A stretch of 64,000 nucleotides of DNA from Seminavis robusta (GCA_903772945.1 CAICTM010000051.1:86138-150137); one strand, 5' to 3'; counted from the first letter of the stretch, positions 44,087 through 57,079 are shown. Notes: a model not told the origin generated them from the letters alone. A program made the numbers and translations.

Positions 44087-44333
44087 CACTGCCGATCCGA
44101 TCCCCTCTCCACATCTACCGATGGCTGCTATTCCATTGTGGAGGAGAATCAGAGGTTGGCTGAATGTTTGATGCATCATCCAGACGATGGTATGGAAGAA
44201 TCTTTCCTGGAGCATCCTACATTCGACGGCGAAGGAAGGAATCCCTTCAATTTCTCGTTCTCGCCGAGTACCAAGCGAACAGTGCAGTTTTGCAACAGAC
44301 CGTGGTTGAAAACCGGAACGGTTTTTCAAAAAG

Positions 44334-45335
44334 ATGTTTGGAAACAGTGAGCTGATATGCTTTCGTCAGAATGACGAGGACAAGATTGTCCTAACAAAAG
44401 AGTTGCTTCCCAAGTTGGTCAGCTTCTATCACAAATCCATGGCACATGTCGAAGGCATGGATCGTTTAGAACAAACGATCAAGACACACTTCTACCATAG
44501 AGGTATTCGCGACGAAGTCCGAAAACAAATTGAGCAGTGCGAAGCATGTGCAAAGAACAAACGAGCACGACGTGCTTATGAAGAATCTGCTCCACGTGAT
44601 GCTACGGCGATGCCCTGGCAAGAAGTCCATTGTGACACAATCGGTCCGTGGACGATTGAGTTACGACAACGGACATTGACTTTCAATGCTATGACTATGG
44701 TGGATCCTTGCACAAACTTGTTAGAGATTGTGCCTATTATGCGACGAACGTCGGAAGAAGGTGCTCGAGTGGTCGAAGATACATGGTTTGCTCGGTATCC
44801 CCGACCTAAGAAAGTGGTCACGGACAATGGTCCTGAGTTCAAACTGGAGTTCATTGCGATGGTTAAAAAGAATGGTGCTGTGCATCGCTACTCGACCCCT
44901 CGTAATCCACAAGGTAACTGATGATTGAACGACTCATAGGCAATTGGTCAAGTATTGCGTACTATTGTGGTTTCGCGCGATCCCAAGAGTGTTGCTGATG
45001 GGATCAAGGTTATCTTCCGAAACCTTGGCGACAGCGATGCATGCTCATCGTTGTTCGTGCAGAGTACGAACGCGTATCTCACTCCTGGTGCTCTTGCCTT
45101 CAAACGAGATATGTTTCTTGACATTCCTATTTATGCAGACATCTTGGCCGTGCAACGACACCGTCAATCCTTGGTTGACAAACGTTTGCTACGGGCCAAT
45201 GCTAAACGCATTTCCTATGACTACGCGGTCGATGACCTGGTCTACAAGCGTGCGTATCTCGGTCTCAGTGATAAGTTGAGCCTACGGCTTCTGGTCCCTA
45301 TCGTGTTTCCCGCGTTCATACCAACGGCAACATAA
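44334..45335 (+). pseudogene. Integrase region
   Basis: A HHCC zinc-binding block (HKSMAHVEGMDRLEQTIKTH followed by CEACAKNK) and the catalytic core with VHCDTIGPW and VVTDNGPEF (two of the DDE acidic residues) end at a stop after PRNPQGN (44919-44921). Shifted frames continue with the C-terminal part (VLRTIVVSRDPKSVADGIKV to 45335). Confidence 0.8.
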
Positions 45336-45503
45336 CGATTCAACTCAGTGCTCATCAGTTTGAGCGCCTGAACATTCGGCGCGTGTTTCCAAAGCATCCA
45401 GTACCTCCGGTTGCCACCGGTACGGGTTATTGAGGTTCCCCTGATTCATTTTCTAAATGTTACTGATGCTCGGCGCCTATTGTTGCCTCACAGTGGAGGA
45501 GAG

Positions 45504-45632
45504 TGACATACGCACGTCTATGACGTGGCGCTTTAACGCTAGTTTTAAGTCTAATCTCACACAATATTCCGATCGTGGCGCTTTAACGCTAGTTTTAAGT
45601 CTAATCTCACACAATATTCCGATCGTAGTTCA
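45504..45632 (+). repeat. 3' LTR (129 bp) with a 50-bp internal tandem duplication
   Basis: Same ends as the 5' LTR, but the 50-bp segment GTGGCGCTTTAACG...ATTCCGATC is present twice in tandem, which accounts exactly for the length difference from 79 bp. Confidence 0.85.
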
Positions 45633-45636
45633 TCGG

Positions 45637-45943
45637 GAAATCAATGCACGGCATGTCGGAAGCAGGTCTATCGGAAGAGACTTACAGGGTGTGATTGTAG
45701 AAGGACAAGGCCAAGCACATGCGTCTAGGTCAGCTATGTCTGATTTATTTCAATTGTGTAACTACAAGGTGCAACTAATCTAGCTAGCTGTGTCGCCAGT
45801 AAAGGCTTCTGCACCTATAATAGATGTCGTCTACTTTTGACTAGGCCAGCAACAGTTGCTTGTCCTTGATGAAGGGGGGTTTAGAGTAGGGTAATTATCT
45901 ACGGAATCCTTGATGCACTGCCTCAGCTCAGCTTCTTCTTCCT
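45637..45943 (-). other. 3' flank of LRR gene D, homologous to flanks of F and G
   Basis: On the minus strand, GACACAGCTAGCTAGATTAG then TTGCACCTTGTAGTTACAC matches the 3' flanks of F (about 55590-55630) and G (about 59690-59730). The Ty3/gypsy element inserted roughly 100 bp beyond this block. Confidence 0.6.
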
Positions 45944-48464
45944 TCAGTTTGAATCATCGCAAGAGCAGCCACAGCCACACAGCAAATCAGTACAATCAAA
46001 CAACAAACCTTGTGGTCCAGTACAGGAATCAAGCTTGGATCGAAACTTTGTGCAGGTACCATTCAGGCTGCAAATGGCATCAGGGAGAGTACCTCCCAAC
46101 AATGGGTTCCCATGCAGTGCAAATGTGTGGAGAGTTTCTTGCAAAGCTGACAGTTCTTGAGGGATCGAATCGGACAAGCCGTTACTGGCCAAATTCAAAA
46201 CATCCAGAGCACTGAGCCCGCCAAGTTCACTCGGGATCTTTCCCGAGAGCTGGTTTCCTTGGATTTCCAAAAAATGCAACTGGGTCAAGCGGCCCAGCTC
46301 TGTCGGGATAGTCCCAGTGAGGAACTCATTGTCCTGGAGGTTTAGGGTTACCACCAGATTTGTTAGGAGACCAATTTCACTCGGAATTTGGGATGATAGT
46401 TGGTTGCTCCGGCCCGACAGCAAAATAAGCGCAGTGAGCAGGCCCAATTCGCTGGGCAAGGTTCCAACCATGTTATTGTTACGGAATGACATCAATAACA
46501 TGTTGGAAAGCATTCCAATCTCACTTGGTATGGTTCCTGAAAATTGATTGTGATTGAGAATGCACCGTTCAAGTGTCTCAATCTGTCCAAGTTCAGTGGG
46601 AATCGTCCCTAGAAAACCGAGGATTTTTAGAAAGAGTCCACACCATGCAGTGAAGGAACATCACACATAGCCGCTGAATCGACCTACCTGTGAGATTGCC
46701 ATCATCCAGCATCATCCATCTTAGCTTTGAAAAGGTACCAAGCTCTGTAGGCAATTTGCCCTGTAGATTCTGACCTCCCAGGAATATGGTGTCCATCTTG
46801 GTTAGACTCCAGAGCTCTGAAGGAATGAGCCCATTCAGCTGATTGTGCCAGAAGATTAGGCTGTTCATGTTTGAGAGCAAGCCAACTTCGCTTGGTATCG
46901 TGCCTGTCATCAGTGAGTTAGCATAGGAAAGACCTTCCAATTTGGTCAGCTGGCCAAGCAAGCTTGAAATGGTGCCAACTAGATTGCTTGTATCAATTGA
47001 CAGTGTTTGTAATGAAGTCAGCATGTAAAGTTCTTCTGGCAAAGAACCACCAAGATTGTTTTGGTCCAGCCAAAGATGGAGATACTGCCCATCAGTGTCA
47101 CAGTTTGTTAATGGTGGAGGTTCCAAAAAACCAGTCAAGTAGCCTGGGAATGTCCTAGAAATTACATGCTTCCTGGCAAAAGCAGGTTGGGTGAACCAAT
47201 CACATTCATGGACAGTATGGTTGAGCCAGTTGGTGTTTTTCAGCCAGTTGTCTCCACCGGTGGCAAAGTAGAGGACAACCAGTGCAAACTTTTGCTTGAT
47301 CCTATCATAAGAGAGAAATGGCGAACTTTGAATGTCATCCAAGAGCCAATCATAGGCTCTTGACTGGGGAGAATCTTGATTCTCAAGGATGGTACTAACT
47401 GTGGTTGTTGGCAACAGGGATAACCAATATTCGGAATACGAAGTGGGTGCCGGAGATGGGTTGCGACTGGGTCCCTCGGTTGGTGCCACAGTCGTCTCGG
47501 AATTCTCCTCGGGATTCTTCTTTCCAGGTGTGAAAATGGCCACCACAATGAGATTGATGGCCAACAAGACGATGACGCCCAAGAGGACCTTGGTTTTAAA
47601 TTGCTTCATTCTCTTTTCTCTGTCTTGGTCTTGGGATTCCGCATTGTAATCCTGCGCCATTGGCAAATCATCGGGTTGGGTTTCTTCATCTACAGGATTG
47701 GCCACGGCCAAACCACTGTTCCCCCCCGGAGCAATTTCGTTGCTGAGTGTTGAATTCACTGCTGGTTCCGTACCGTTTTCTTCTTGTGTTTGTGTTTCTG
47801 TAGCAGTATCTGTCATACCAGTATTAAAAATGGCAAACGCGCCTGGGAAACTGAGACTGGCTGGGCGTCCTTGTTCTCTTCTTAGACCCATTGGCTGTGG
47901 TGTGGCTTGTTCCTCGACCTCTCCTCCCTCCACTTGCATTTGATTGGGTAAGACTACTGGTACTTCCTTATTGGTACTTTCTGTTGGAGGTAGCAAATGT
48001 GGTTCATCATTGGCAGCTTCTGTAGGTGGCGGTGACAACTTGGAAATGACCACGCGAATCGGACCACCGTTGGTGGTACCAGAAATATCATCTGCACTGG
48101 TTGGTCGCACCAGCGAACTGGAGAATCCAGCTGAATTCGCACCAGGTGTATGGGTACAAGCCGCAGATGTATCGGCGTCAGTACGAGGCTGATTTTGTGC
48201 TGCATCCTGTGGGTCATTTGTATGGTGTAGTTGTTCTTGTTCGGCCGACGGTGGATGAACCCGGTGGGACGGATCTGCTTGAATCCGTTGTCGCTCGCAT
48301 ACAACCTTCATCAGGAAGGCTGCTTCTTCATCATTGTCTTCCTTGGTTACCATTTGAATCGAATCTCTCCTTCGGATGTGTCTACTTTCGAGGTGGGTAC
48401 GCTGTAGCAGGTCGTTTCGGCCTTCATATGTCAAACAATTTCTCTTGAAATTGAATGACAGCAT
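45944..48464 (-). CDS. LRR membrane protein D (subfamily D/F/G)
   Basis: Exon 1 48464-46688, intron 46687-46609 (GTAGGT...TTTTCTAG, phase 1), exon 2 46608-45944; 813 aa from ATG 48464. The conserved family start MVTKEDNDEEAAFLMKVV begins at ATG 48353, which is an alternative start. Cytosolic tail: VVCERQRIQAD, HTPGANSAG in place of PGAY, EPAVNSTLSNE, SGLAVANPVDEETQPDDLP. Membrane span about 291-312 (TKVLLGVIVLLAINLIVVAI). Ectodomain: EYWLSLLPTTT, RIKQKFALVVLYFATGGDNW, NWLNHTVHECDW, about ten LRRs and C-terminal CSLNGTC plus CTDLLCGCGCSCDDSN. The 3' flank (45740-45800) resembles that of F and G, so the duplicated unit includes 3' sequence. Confidence 0.9.
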
Positions 48465-49823
48465 GTATCAATTGAACGTATTGCGATCGAGTGAGTCCAA
48501 GAGCTCAAAGGCAAAGTACCGGCAATCTAGTACGGTACTGGCACCAGGTCGATCGCGTCCTTCTGCGGGACCAAAGCCGGCTTCAGTAGATGTGGTAAAC
48601 CCATAGTTTTATTTCAAATATTATGTTTCCCTTTTTACCTGAACTACCATACCTGTTTGACAATTTCTGCGGAATGGTTGGTAAATAAATGTCTTAATGT
48701 CTTGTTTCCCCAGGATTCGGGACATCTTGTTGTATGGGAACCCCAATAATTCACCGTCTTCACCACTTTTTAGGCAGGTTTCTGCTGTCTTACAGGTGTA
48801 TTGACTGACGACTGCGCAACTCGATGGAATAGTCGAGTGACGCAGTACTAATACTCTGATACTCGGTCGATGTATGCCATAGTCTACACATTACACATGC
48901 AGCTCAAGAGATGCAGGAACCAGCACTAAGGAATCCTTAGTGCTTCCAATTTCCAACAGCTCTTCCGAAAGAAAGTAAAATTGAATGCTTTTTAAAACCT
49001 GTCATTCCTCTCATTGCTTGCTTCCAACCCGCATCCCTGATGTCTCTACTACGGTAGCTTGCGGTGTCCGAAAACATCTAGCTTGTGGCTTTTTCTTGTT
49101 GGCTGGCCCAGCACGTTCAAAGCCACTCATCAGAGTGGCAACTGCTCGATTATCTATCTATAGACTACAGCTGTACCGGTATAAACTATAAACTAGAGCT
49201 TTATGACTTCATGGCAAGATAGAATCAGATGATGAAAGACGCCTCAGCAAGACGCTGCTTGCCCCTTGAAGCTTCAACGCTAAAACTATTGGTACCGGTA
49301 CTAATAAGTCTGATCATTGCGGTTGGAGTTGAAGGTGATGTCTTGCTTCACCACCAATAATGTTCCAGTGATCCACCTTTTGTACAGATAGATGTCCACA
49401 TATTAATAATAGTCTAGCTAGAGCTCTAGCTAGCTAGTCGTCTAGCTAGGCTGCTTTCTTGCTTTCTTGGCCTCATCTTTCCGTGAATCTCTCATAAAAT
49501 TAATAATGCTTGGTCAATGGTCATAATATATTATATATACGATGGCAACCAACCTTCTCCAAGCAAGAGCTCTCCTCCAAGACTCCTCCAAGGACACTCA
49601 ACGACTTATTGTCACAATTCGTGTCCGGTGCCGAAGCAACCTTCTGGGGTTCATTGGTTTCTGGGTTCTGGATTCTTTTTCAGTGACCGTACTCTCTACT
49701 ACTATGCATAGCTAGACTAGTAGCTAGTCTAGTCTAGCCAGAGTACGAGAGCTGAATGAAAGCTCCAAGAGTTACTAATGTACAAAAGTTGTTGAGCTGT
49801 TGTTGTCGTTGAATAAGGAAACA
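48465..49823. other. Divergent intergenic region between LRR genes D and E
   Basis: 1.36 kb between head-to-head genes. TAGC-type repeats (about 49417-49450 and 49708-49738) and a TATATTATATATAC stretch near 49526. No gene supported. Confidence 0.4.
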
Positions 49824-52288
49824 ATGGGCAAGGAAGAAGTCAATACTAAGATGGATAAAACAGAGTTGGAGACAACTTCTAGTACTGTAGTCTCAACAAG
49901 TGAGAAGGACAAAGCAGAGGAGATGGATGCCGGTGTGTCCACCATCAAAGATGACATTCGGCGGTGCGAAAACACGGGAATTGCCGAGGTGCTCAAGCAA
50001 CAACAACAGCAAGAGCTCGCAGAAGAAGATCATCCATTGGAATCATCGTTCGTTGCTAGCATCGAACCATTGCCAAGTGTCTCTCAACAAGGACAACAAG
50101 GCGTTGGACCAGGAGCCTTCTTTACCAATGCCCACAATGGACACCTGACGCCCGCTGGGAAAACTCCGTTGAATGTGCTGGGAGCGGAACTGAGAATGGC
50201 CAACAAACCAGGCCTAACCATCCACAATAATACAAGAACAACAAGAAGCAGCATAAACAGCAGCAGTGCTCAGGATCCACCAGAATCCACCACTACAGAT
50301 ACTCAGGCACAAAATAATTCCTACTTGATGGTTGCCAATCCAATCAACGAGCAAGATGAAGCTACCGCGAGATTGGGTCTCCCAAAGGCGGAAGAATACG
50401 ATCCAGAAGCCAACAGCAGAACAAACACCACACGCAACCAAAATGATGACTTGTCATCGTCCAAGAAAGCACTCTATGTGGGGGCTTTTCTAGTGGTAGT
50501 GGTAGCAGCCATTGCCTTGGTTATCCTGCTGGTGTTGGCGCTCCCCAAAGAAGAGACTGCTTCTTCTTCTTCCAATACACATCATACGGAGCACGACAAC
50601 AATCACACAACAACCACTATTACAATAACACCCACAGTGGCTCCAACAACCAGCACAACGGAGGAAATGACACTCCCCGAGTACGTGCTCCATCTCCTTC
50701 CCCACCACACACAGCAACAGATTCAACAAGACAACACGTCTGCCCAAGCACTGGCATTCGATTGGGTATTGCAAGATCTGCACAATGACAACGATTATTC
50801 CGACGAACGCATTCAACAACGATTTGCTCTTGCTACACTGTACCATGCCACCGCGGGACCGTCCTGGTCGTCCAATGCCCATTGGCTGGATCACAGCGTG
50901 CACGAATGTCACTGGCATACCATGGCATCCTTTGCCCTCAAGGATACCTTACAATATGTTTATCCAGGATTCTTGCAAGAATTCTTTCCTCCTTCGGCAG
51001 CTCCACCCACCACGTGCAATGACCAAGGATTGTTTCAACACTTGTGGTTGGATCAGAATAATCTGGTCGGATCCTTGCCGGAAGAATTGTACTTGTTGAC
51101 ACATCTCCAAACACTCTCCATGGGAGTGAATCGATTGCAGGGAACCATCTCGACGCGGATCGGTCAATTGACCGCATTGGAAGGATTGGCTCTGTACTTT
51201 TTCCAAGCCAAACCGGGGAGCAGTAGCACTGTACCCACCGAAATTGGGCTGCTCAGCAATTTGCGTGGCATTGGCTTGAACGACAATCATCATTCGGGCA
51301 CGTTGCCCACCCAACTTTGGAAACTGACCCAACTGAGTACCATTATTACCAGTCGGAATCCGCAACTTCACTTTCAAATCCCGACCGAGATTGGATTGTT
51401 CTCCCAGTTGCGATGGCTCAATGTCGATGACTGCAACATTGGTGGTACGTACGTACAGGTAGTGGTCGATCAGAATGAAATGATATGGCATTTCTATAGT
51501 GCCCGTGTGGTTCCGTTAGTGCTACAGTACTGACAACATCGTGACTCACACTATTCTTCGCTGCTGCTACTACTACAGGAACCCTTCCAACAGAGCTAGG
51601 ACTGGTCAAATCCCTGGAATGGAATGCCATGGGAGGGAATCAAATCTCTGGATTCATCCCAAGTGAGTTGGGACTTCTCACCAATCTGCGTCAAGCATCC
51701 TATTATGGCAATCAGTTCCACGGGACGATCCCCACCGAAATTGGACAAATGACATCTCTCAACCTCCTCTCGTTTCGAGCCAACGCCTTGCTCACAGGCA
51801 CAGTGCCATCCGAGCTAGGGCAACTTACATCGCTCACATTCTCGCTCAATCTGCAGGACAACCCACATCTTTCGGGGACGCTCCCCACAACGCTCGGGCG
51901 ATTGACCAATCTACAAAAGCTTTCCGTGGTCAACAACAATCATTCTGGACCACTGTTCACCGAGCTCGGATACCTCACAGCACTCCAACGGCTCAATGTT
52001 GCCAACAACTCATTCACGGGGACCATCCCGGAGGAATTATCCGCATTGCAGTCATCCCTGTACGCGGTAGGGTTGCAAGGCAACACGCGACTGTCTGGCA
52101 CGGTTCCACCCGCCTTGTGCCGTCTCAATGGCACTTGTGCAGTGACGGCTTTGATCGATTGCGGGACAACCTCGGGTCTCGTGTTTGACTGCACGTCCCT
52201 GCTTTGTGGATGCGGGTGCACGTCGTGTGGTGAGGATGGCATGGCGAACAATGAAACTTCTACCACAATCTTACTACCACAAGGCTAA
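49824..52288 (+). CDS. LRR membrane protein E, divergent member
   Basis: Exon 1 49824-51444, intron 51445-51578 (GTACGT...TACTACAG, phase 1), exon 2 51579-52288; 776 aa. ATG 49824 (MGKEEVNTKMDKTE) is the first Met of the frame. The cytosolic tail has the same architecture but little identity: GVGPGAFFTNAH (95-106) in place of PGAY, and SYLMVANPINEQDE (166-179) in place of SGLAVANPVDE. Membrane span about 216-239 (ALYVGAFLVVVVAAIALVIL). His/Thr-rich stalk, RIQQRFALATLYHATAGPSW, HWLDHSVHECHW, about ten LRRs, CRLNGTC and CTSLLCGCGCTSCGED, then an extra 17-residue hydrophilic tail. Its third codon positions look more GC-rich than its neighbours. Confidence 0.9.
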
Positions 52289-52987
52289 CTGTGTACTAGC
52301 CTAAAGTTTTTTGGAGTCTTTGAGCTGGATGGTCTGTAGCGGCCGCAGTTTGGGTACGGTCAGGACATTGCTAGCTAGGCTCACTGATGATGTGCAGCGC
52401 TTCCATTCACTCCTGTGAACTACGTGGCTTCGTGCTTAGTCTAGCTAGTTCTTATTCTATTCCAGACCAAGGTATTGCGTAGGACGACCTTTGATACACT
52501 CGGATCTACGTACCAGCTAGATCGCGATGATGTCATCGGGTTTTGAAGTTGTACGGTAGTTTCTTATGATCAAGGTCGAAAGATTCCCCATGTTCGAGAC
52601 TTTGGAATTAGTAGAGAAGAAGATGTATTGAACTCCGACCAGCTAGTTAATTCAAGAGAAACTGTTACTTATGACTTTCGCAATTGGAGCGCAAGACGAT
52701 GCAACGTTGGAATTAGAGAAGATCAGTAGTTATAGCAAAGCAATGCACACTCCCACCACTTGAAGGGAAAGAGTTACTTATTCATGGAACATGCAGCGAT
52801 TGCGTTCCAGCAAACAAGAAGAACCCAACTGCCCATAGACGCCATACCACCTGAAGCTCTCGAACTTTTCGGCACCGTTCCGTGGATCCAGCTGAAACAT
52901 AGCTATTTCTTGCCCTGTAATGCAAGCCTTTGATCGAAATCAAGCATAATCCTGAAGCAAAGTCAAGATTAGTTGTTTGCTACCAGT
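52289..52987. other. Intergenic between LRR genes E and F
   Basis: No protein-like frame or repeat that I can support. It presumably holds the F promoter. Confidence 0.4.
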
Positions 52988-55416
52988 ATGAAAACCAAGA
53001 CGAACCGCAGCCCTAGCCAAGGCCATGTCCTGAATGGATCACCAACCTTGAAAGGGGAGACTCAAATGGTAGCCAAGGAAGACAACTGCGAAGAAGCAGC
53101 CTTCCTGATGAAGGTCGTTCGTGAGCGACAAAGCATTCGAGCGGATCAGTCCCATCCGGTTCATCCTCCGCCATCTACACCTGGTGCCTATACGGCTAGA
53201 CCCGGTGAGCAACCACAAAGAGTAAATGCTTTCTCGAGTGCCAATGATCTTGCCAAAATTCCCCCGGTAACACTTTCTCGTAGATGTACCACCAATGGTG
53301 TTTCAGATGACCTGGTCATTTCCAAGTTGGTGTCACTACGTGCAGAAGCTGCCAATAATGAATCAGCATTGTTAGTACCTCCATCAGAAAGTACCAAGGA
53401 AGTAATATTACCCAAACGAATGCAACATGGAGGGGACGAGGAAGAGGAACCAGTCATTCTGCAGCCCGTGGCTTTAAGAAGGGGGGCAGATCGCTCCCCA
53501 GCCCGTATCAGCCAGCCGGGCGCCATTGCCGTTTTCATTACTGGTATGATGGATACTGTGGAAGAAGCACAAACACAAACACAAGATGAAAATGTTACGG
53601 AACCAGCAGTGAATTCGACACTCCGCAACGTACTTGCTCCCATGGAAATCAACGACGACCATGACAGTGGTTTGGCCGTGGCCAATCCTGTAGACGAAGA
53701 AACCCATCCCGATAATTTGCCAGAGGCACAGGATTACAATGCTGAATCCCAAGACCGAAACAGAGAAAAGAGAATGAAAGAATTCAAAACCAAGGTCCTC
53801 TTGGGAGTCATTGGTTTGTTGACCATCGTTCTTGTTATGGTGGCCATTGTGACACCTGGAAAGAAGAATATAAAGGAAGAGTGGGAACCCACAGGGGGAC
53901 CCAATCGCAACCCATCTCCCGCACCCACTTCGTATTCCGAGTATTGGTTATCCCTGTTACCAACAACCACAGTTAGTACCATCCTTGAGAGTCAAGATTC
54001 TCCCCAGTCAAGAGCATACGATTGGCTCTTGGAGGACACAGACAGTTTACTATTTCTTTCTCATGATAGGATCAAGCAAAAGTTTGCATTGGCTGTCCTA
54101 TACTTTGCCACCGGTGGAGAAAACTGGCTGACAAGCACCAACTGGCTCAATCATAGTGTCCACGAATGCGATTGGTTCACCCAGCCTGCTTTTGCCAGGA
54201 AGCATGTCGTATCTGGGACTATCCCAAGCTTCTTGGCTGGTTTTTTGGAACCTCCACCATTAACAAAATGTGACAATGATGGGCGGTATCTCCATCTTTG
54301 GTTGGACCAAAACAATCCTGATGGTTCTTTGCCAGAAGAACTTTACATGCTGACTTCATTACAAACACTGTCAATTGACGGAAGAAATCTAGTAGGCACC
54401 ATTTCAAGCTTGATTGGGCAGCTGACCAATTTGAATGGTCTTTCCTATGCTAACTCACTGATGACAGGCACGATACCAACGGAAGTTGGCTTGCTCTCAA
54501 ACATGAGCATCCTCTCCTTGACCAGCAATCTGCTTGATGGGCCCATTCCTTCAGAGCTCTGGAGTCTAACCAAGATGGACACCTTATCAATGAGGGGTCA
54601 GAATCTGCAGGGCAAGTTGCCTACACAGCTTGGTACCTTTTCAAAGCTTAGATGGATGATATTTGATGGTAACAGTCTCACAGGTAGGTTGATTCAGTGT
54701 TTTGTTCCTTCGCTACTGCATAATCTTTATTAACATCCTTTGGTTCTCTAGGGACGATTCCCACTGAAGTTGGACAGATTGAGACGCTTGCATGGCTTAT
54801 TCTCAATCGAAACCAATTTTCAGGAACCATACCTAGTGAGATTGGAATGCTTGCCAACATTTCAATGATGTCATTCCGTAACAATAACATGGTTGGAACC
54901 TTGCCCAGCGAATTGGGCCTGCTCACTGCGCTTACTTTGCTGTCGGGCCGGAGCAACCAACTATTATCCCAAATTCCAAGTGAAATCGGTCTCCTAACAA
55001 ATCTGGTGGTAACCCTAAACCTCCAGGACAATGAGTTCCTCACTGGGACTATCCCGACAGAGCTGGGCCGCTTGACTCAGTTGCATTTTTTGGAAATCCA
55101 AGGAAACCAGCTCTCAGGAAAGATCCCCAGTGAATTTGGTGAACTCAGTGCTCTTGGTGCTTTGAATTTGGCCAGCAACAGCTTGTCTGGTTCAGTCCCT
55201 CAAGAATTGTCAGCTTTGCAAGAAACTCTCCACACATTTGCACTGCATGGGAACCCATTGTTGGGTGGTACCATCCCTGATGCCATTTGCAGCCTGAATG
55301 GTACCTGCACAAAGTTTCGATCCAAGCTGGATTCCTGTATTGGACCTCAAGGTTTGTTGTTTGATTGTATTGATTTACTGTGTGGCTGTGGCTGCTCTTG
55401 CGATGATTCAAACTGA
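52988..55416 (+). CDS. LRR membrane protein F (subfamily D/F/G)
   Basis: Exon 1 52988-54683, intron 54684-54751 (GTAGGT...TTCTCTAG, phase 1), exon 2 54752-55416; 786 aa. ATG 52988 (MKTKTNRSPSQGH) is chosen as first Met; the stretch from SPSQGHVLNGSPTLKGETQM onward is shared with G. Cytosolic tail: VVRERQSIRAD, STPGAYTARPGE, SGLAVANPVDEETHPDNLP. Membrane span about 269-288 (KVLLGVIGLLTIVLVMVAIV). Ectodomain: shortened stalk, RIKQKFALAVLYFATGGENW, NWLNHSVHECDW, about ten LRRs, CSLNGTC, then CIDLLCGCGCSCDDSN (Ile for Thr in the C-terminal motif). Exon 1 up to about 53705 is nearly identical in DNA to G. Confidence 0.9.
53010..53705 (+). repeat. N-terminal coding block shared with LRR gene G
   Basis: About 695 bp (from AGCCCTAGCCAAGGCCATGT to GTAGACGAAGAAACCCA) appear the same, base for base, as 57099-57794 by eye, including synonymous sites, whereas the following TM and LRR parts differ at many sites. 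Confidence 0.85.
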
Positions 55417-57079
55417 AGGGAGAAGCAGCTGAGCTGAGGCATTGCATCAAAGTCACACAACATATAATATTGCTGGCCCTGTCAAAAGCAGAGCTGCTTT
55501 TCATGTACCGGTTATCCAGCCATTCCTTATGGATTCAATTATCCATAGCTCCTCTACACATACTACATGCCCAAATACATTTGCTGGAGACACAGCTAGC
55601 TAGATTAGTTGCACTTTGTAGTTGCACGTTTGAAATGGATCAGGCGTCGAATTTCCTGTGATCTTATAACACCTTGAGGGCCCAAATGAGTTGCTCTCTT
55701 TCCGCAAACTTAGGCCAGCAGCGAAACAAAAAAGCAGACTAAGCTACCATGATGCGTCCCCCGGGCCCCTGCTGCAGTACCTGGCATGTCACTCCAACGA
55801 GCCACCACCCGCGCCGTAACGGAGAGTTGTTCAACGCTCAACGCGTCATTCGATGGCACCAAAACGACACTCCGGAGACTACTGGTACACCGGAGGAGAG
55901 GAGTGAGATAATAGAAGGAGATAATGGGCCGACGATTCGAGTCGCCGCCGATTCTTCGAGTCGCCACTGATTTGATTCGATGCTGATCGACGCTATCCCG
56001 AGCATTTCCAGCTTTCCAGCATGACAGGAGGCGACCTACTACTCTTATGGTGTTGTCGACGAAGCAATGGTGTCAATGGGCCGGCCGAAACAGCGGCAGA
56101 ATGCCCATTGTGGACTCCTTTGTTGTTGCGATTTTGGTGCGAAATGCAAAAAATTAAGCGCGATAATAACACGGAGTCCCCATTGAGGCAAATAGTGCTA
56201 CTTTGCAACAACCAACCAACAACCAACACCAAAGAAGAAGCACAGCAAGTCGTTGATTTCACCTCGGGATTGTTCTTGTGTCATCACGACGCCCTACAAT
56301 GGGCTCCTTGGCAAAAACAAATTATCACAAAACCAAGGACAGCACCGCAACAATTGAGACAACAAGGCCAACAAAGCTACCACCAACAGTAGTATTGCAA
56401 TAGTGACGGGTTGTGTGCCGAACATCTTCCCATCATTGTGGACGGAGGCGTCTTCTTTGGGCTCTACTTATCTTATAATCAAGGTACGAGATACATGTAC
56501 ATAACTGTACGTAGAGTCCTAAAAGTCTTAATGCATGTACTTGGTATTTTGTATGGTAATAAGGCACGAGCACCCTGTTTATTTTATAGCTAGAAATTAC
56601 TTAAATGGCGTCTTGGTCAGTCATTGCTGCATCAAATGAGTTAAATACATGTCGCCGAATATATTAGCCGTCTTCTTCAGACATTGGAAGCTGGAACACT
56701 GGTTTTTAAAACCAACTTTCCAAAGAGGACAAAAGACTACAGAAGACAAGAAGACAAAATGTCCTGCTTTCGTGGTCTTACACGAGGTACGAACTCTACG
56801 ATGGGTTACTCAGTATCGGTTATCGGATTTTCTCCACGAACGCAGCGACAGAAGAACCCGGCAGACCAGCTGCACCGTGAGACTTTCGTCACTGTTCCAG
56901 CGACTGTAGTCATAGAGTCATAGCTGGGCCAGGCGGCCAGGCGGCAGAAAAGGGGGTTTTTAATGGTGAATTCATCCACGGAAGCCTTCGATCGAGGCCA
57001 AGCATAATAAGGCTAGCCAGAGAGCAAAGTACTCCTATAGCCAGCAAGCGAAGAAAAGATAATCGCTACCAGTATACAT
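55417..57079. other. Intergenic between LRR genes F and G
   Basis: The first part (to about 55800) is homologous to the 3' flank of G (59521-59905). A plus-strand frame at 56021-56392 (123 aa, MTGGDLLLLWCCRRS...) has no recognisable domain and is not repeated after G; I do not call it a gene. Confidence 0.4.

Larger units (their letters stand above)
40424..45632 (+). mobile_element. Ty3/gypsy LTR retrotransposon, complete ends, broken frames
   Basis: 5209 bp. Bounded by direct repeats beginning TGACATACGCACG and ending GATCGTAGTTCA (TG...CA), flanked by TCGG on both sides (40420-40423 and 45633-45636), a 4-bp target duplication. Domain order gag, protease, reverse transcriptase, RNase H, integrase defines Ty3/gypsy. 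A purine-rich tract (GTGGAGGAGAG) precedes the 3' LTR. I see no TGG primer-binding site directly after the 5' LTR. Several frameshifts and stops break the polyprotein, so this copy is not autonomous. Confidence 0.9.

Noticed and set aside
45504-45632. Two adjacent LTR copies (nested insertions) at the 3' end
   Set aside because: Only a 50-bp internal segment is doubled; the LTR ends occur once, so this is a duplication inside one LTR.
56021-56392. 123-aa frame between LRR genes F and G
   Set aside because: Gln-rich and hydrophobic patches only, no homologue after G in the duplicated flank and no splice or family evidence.
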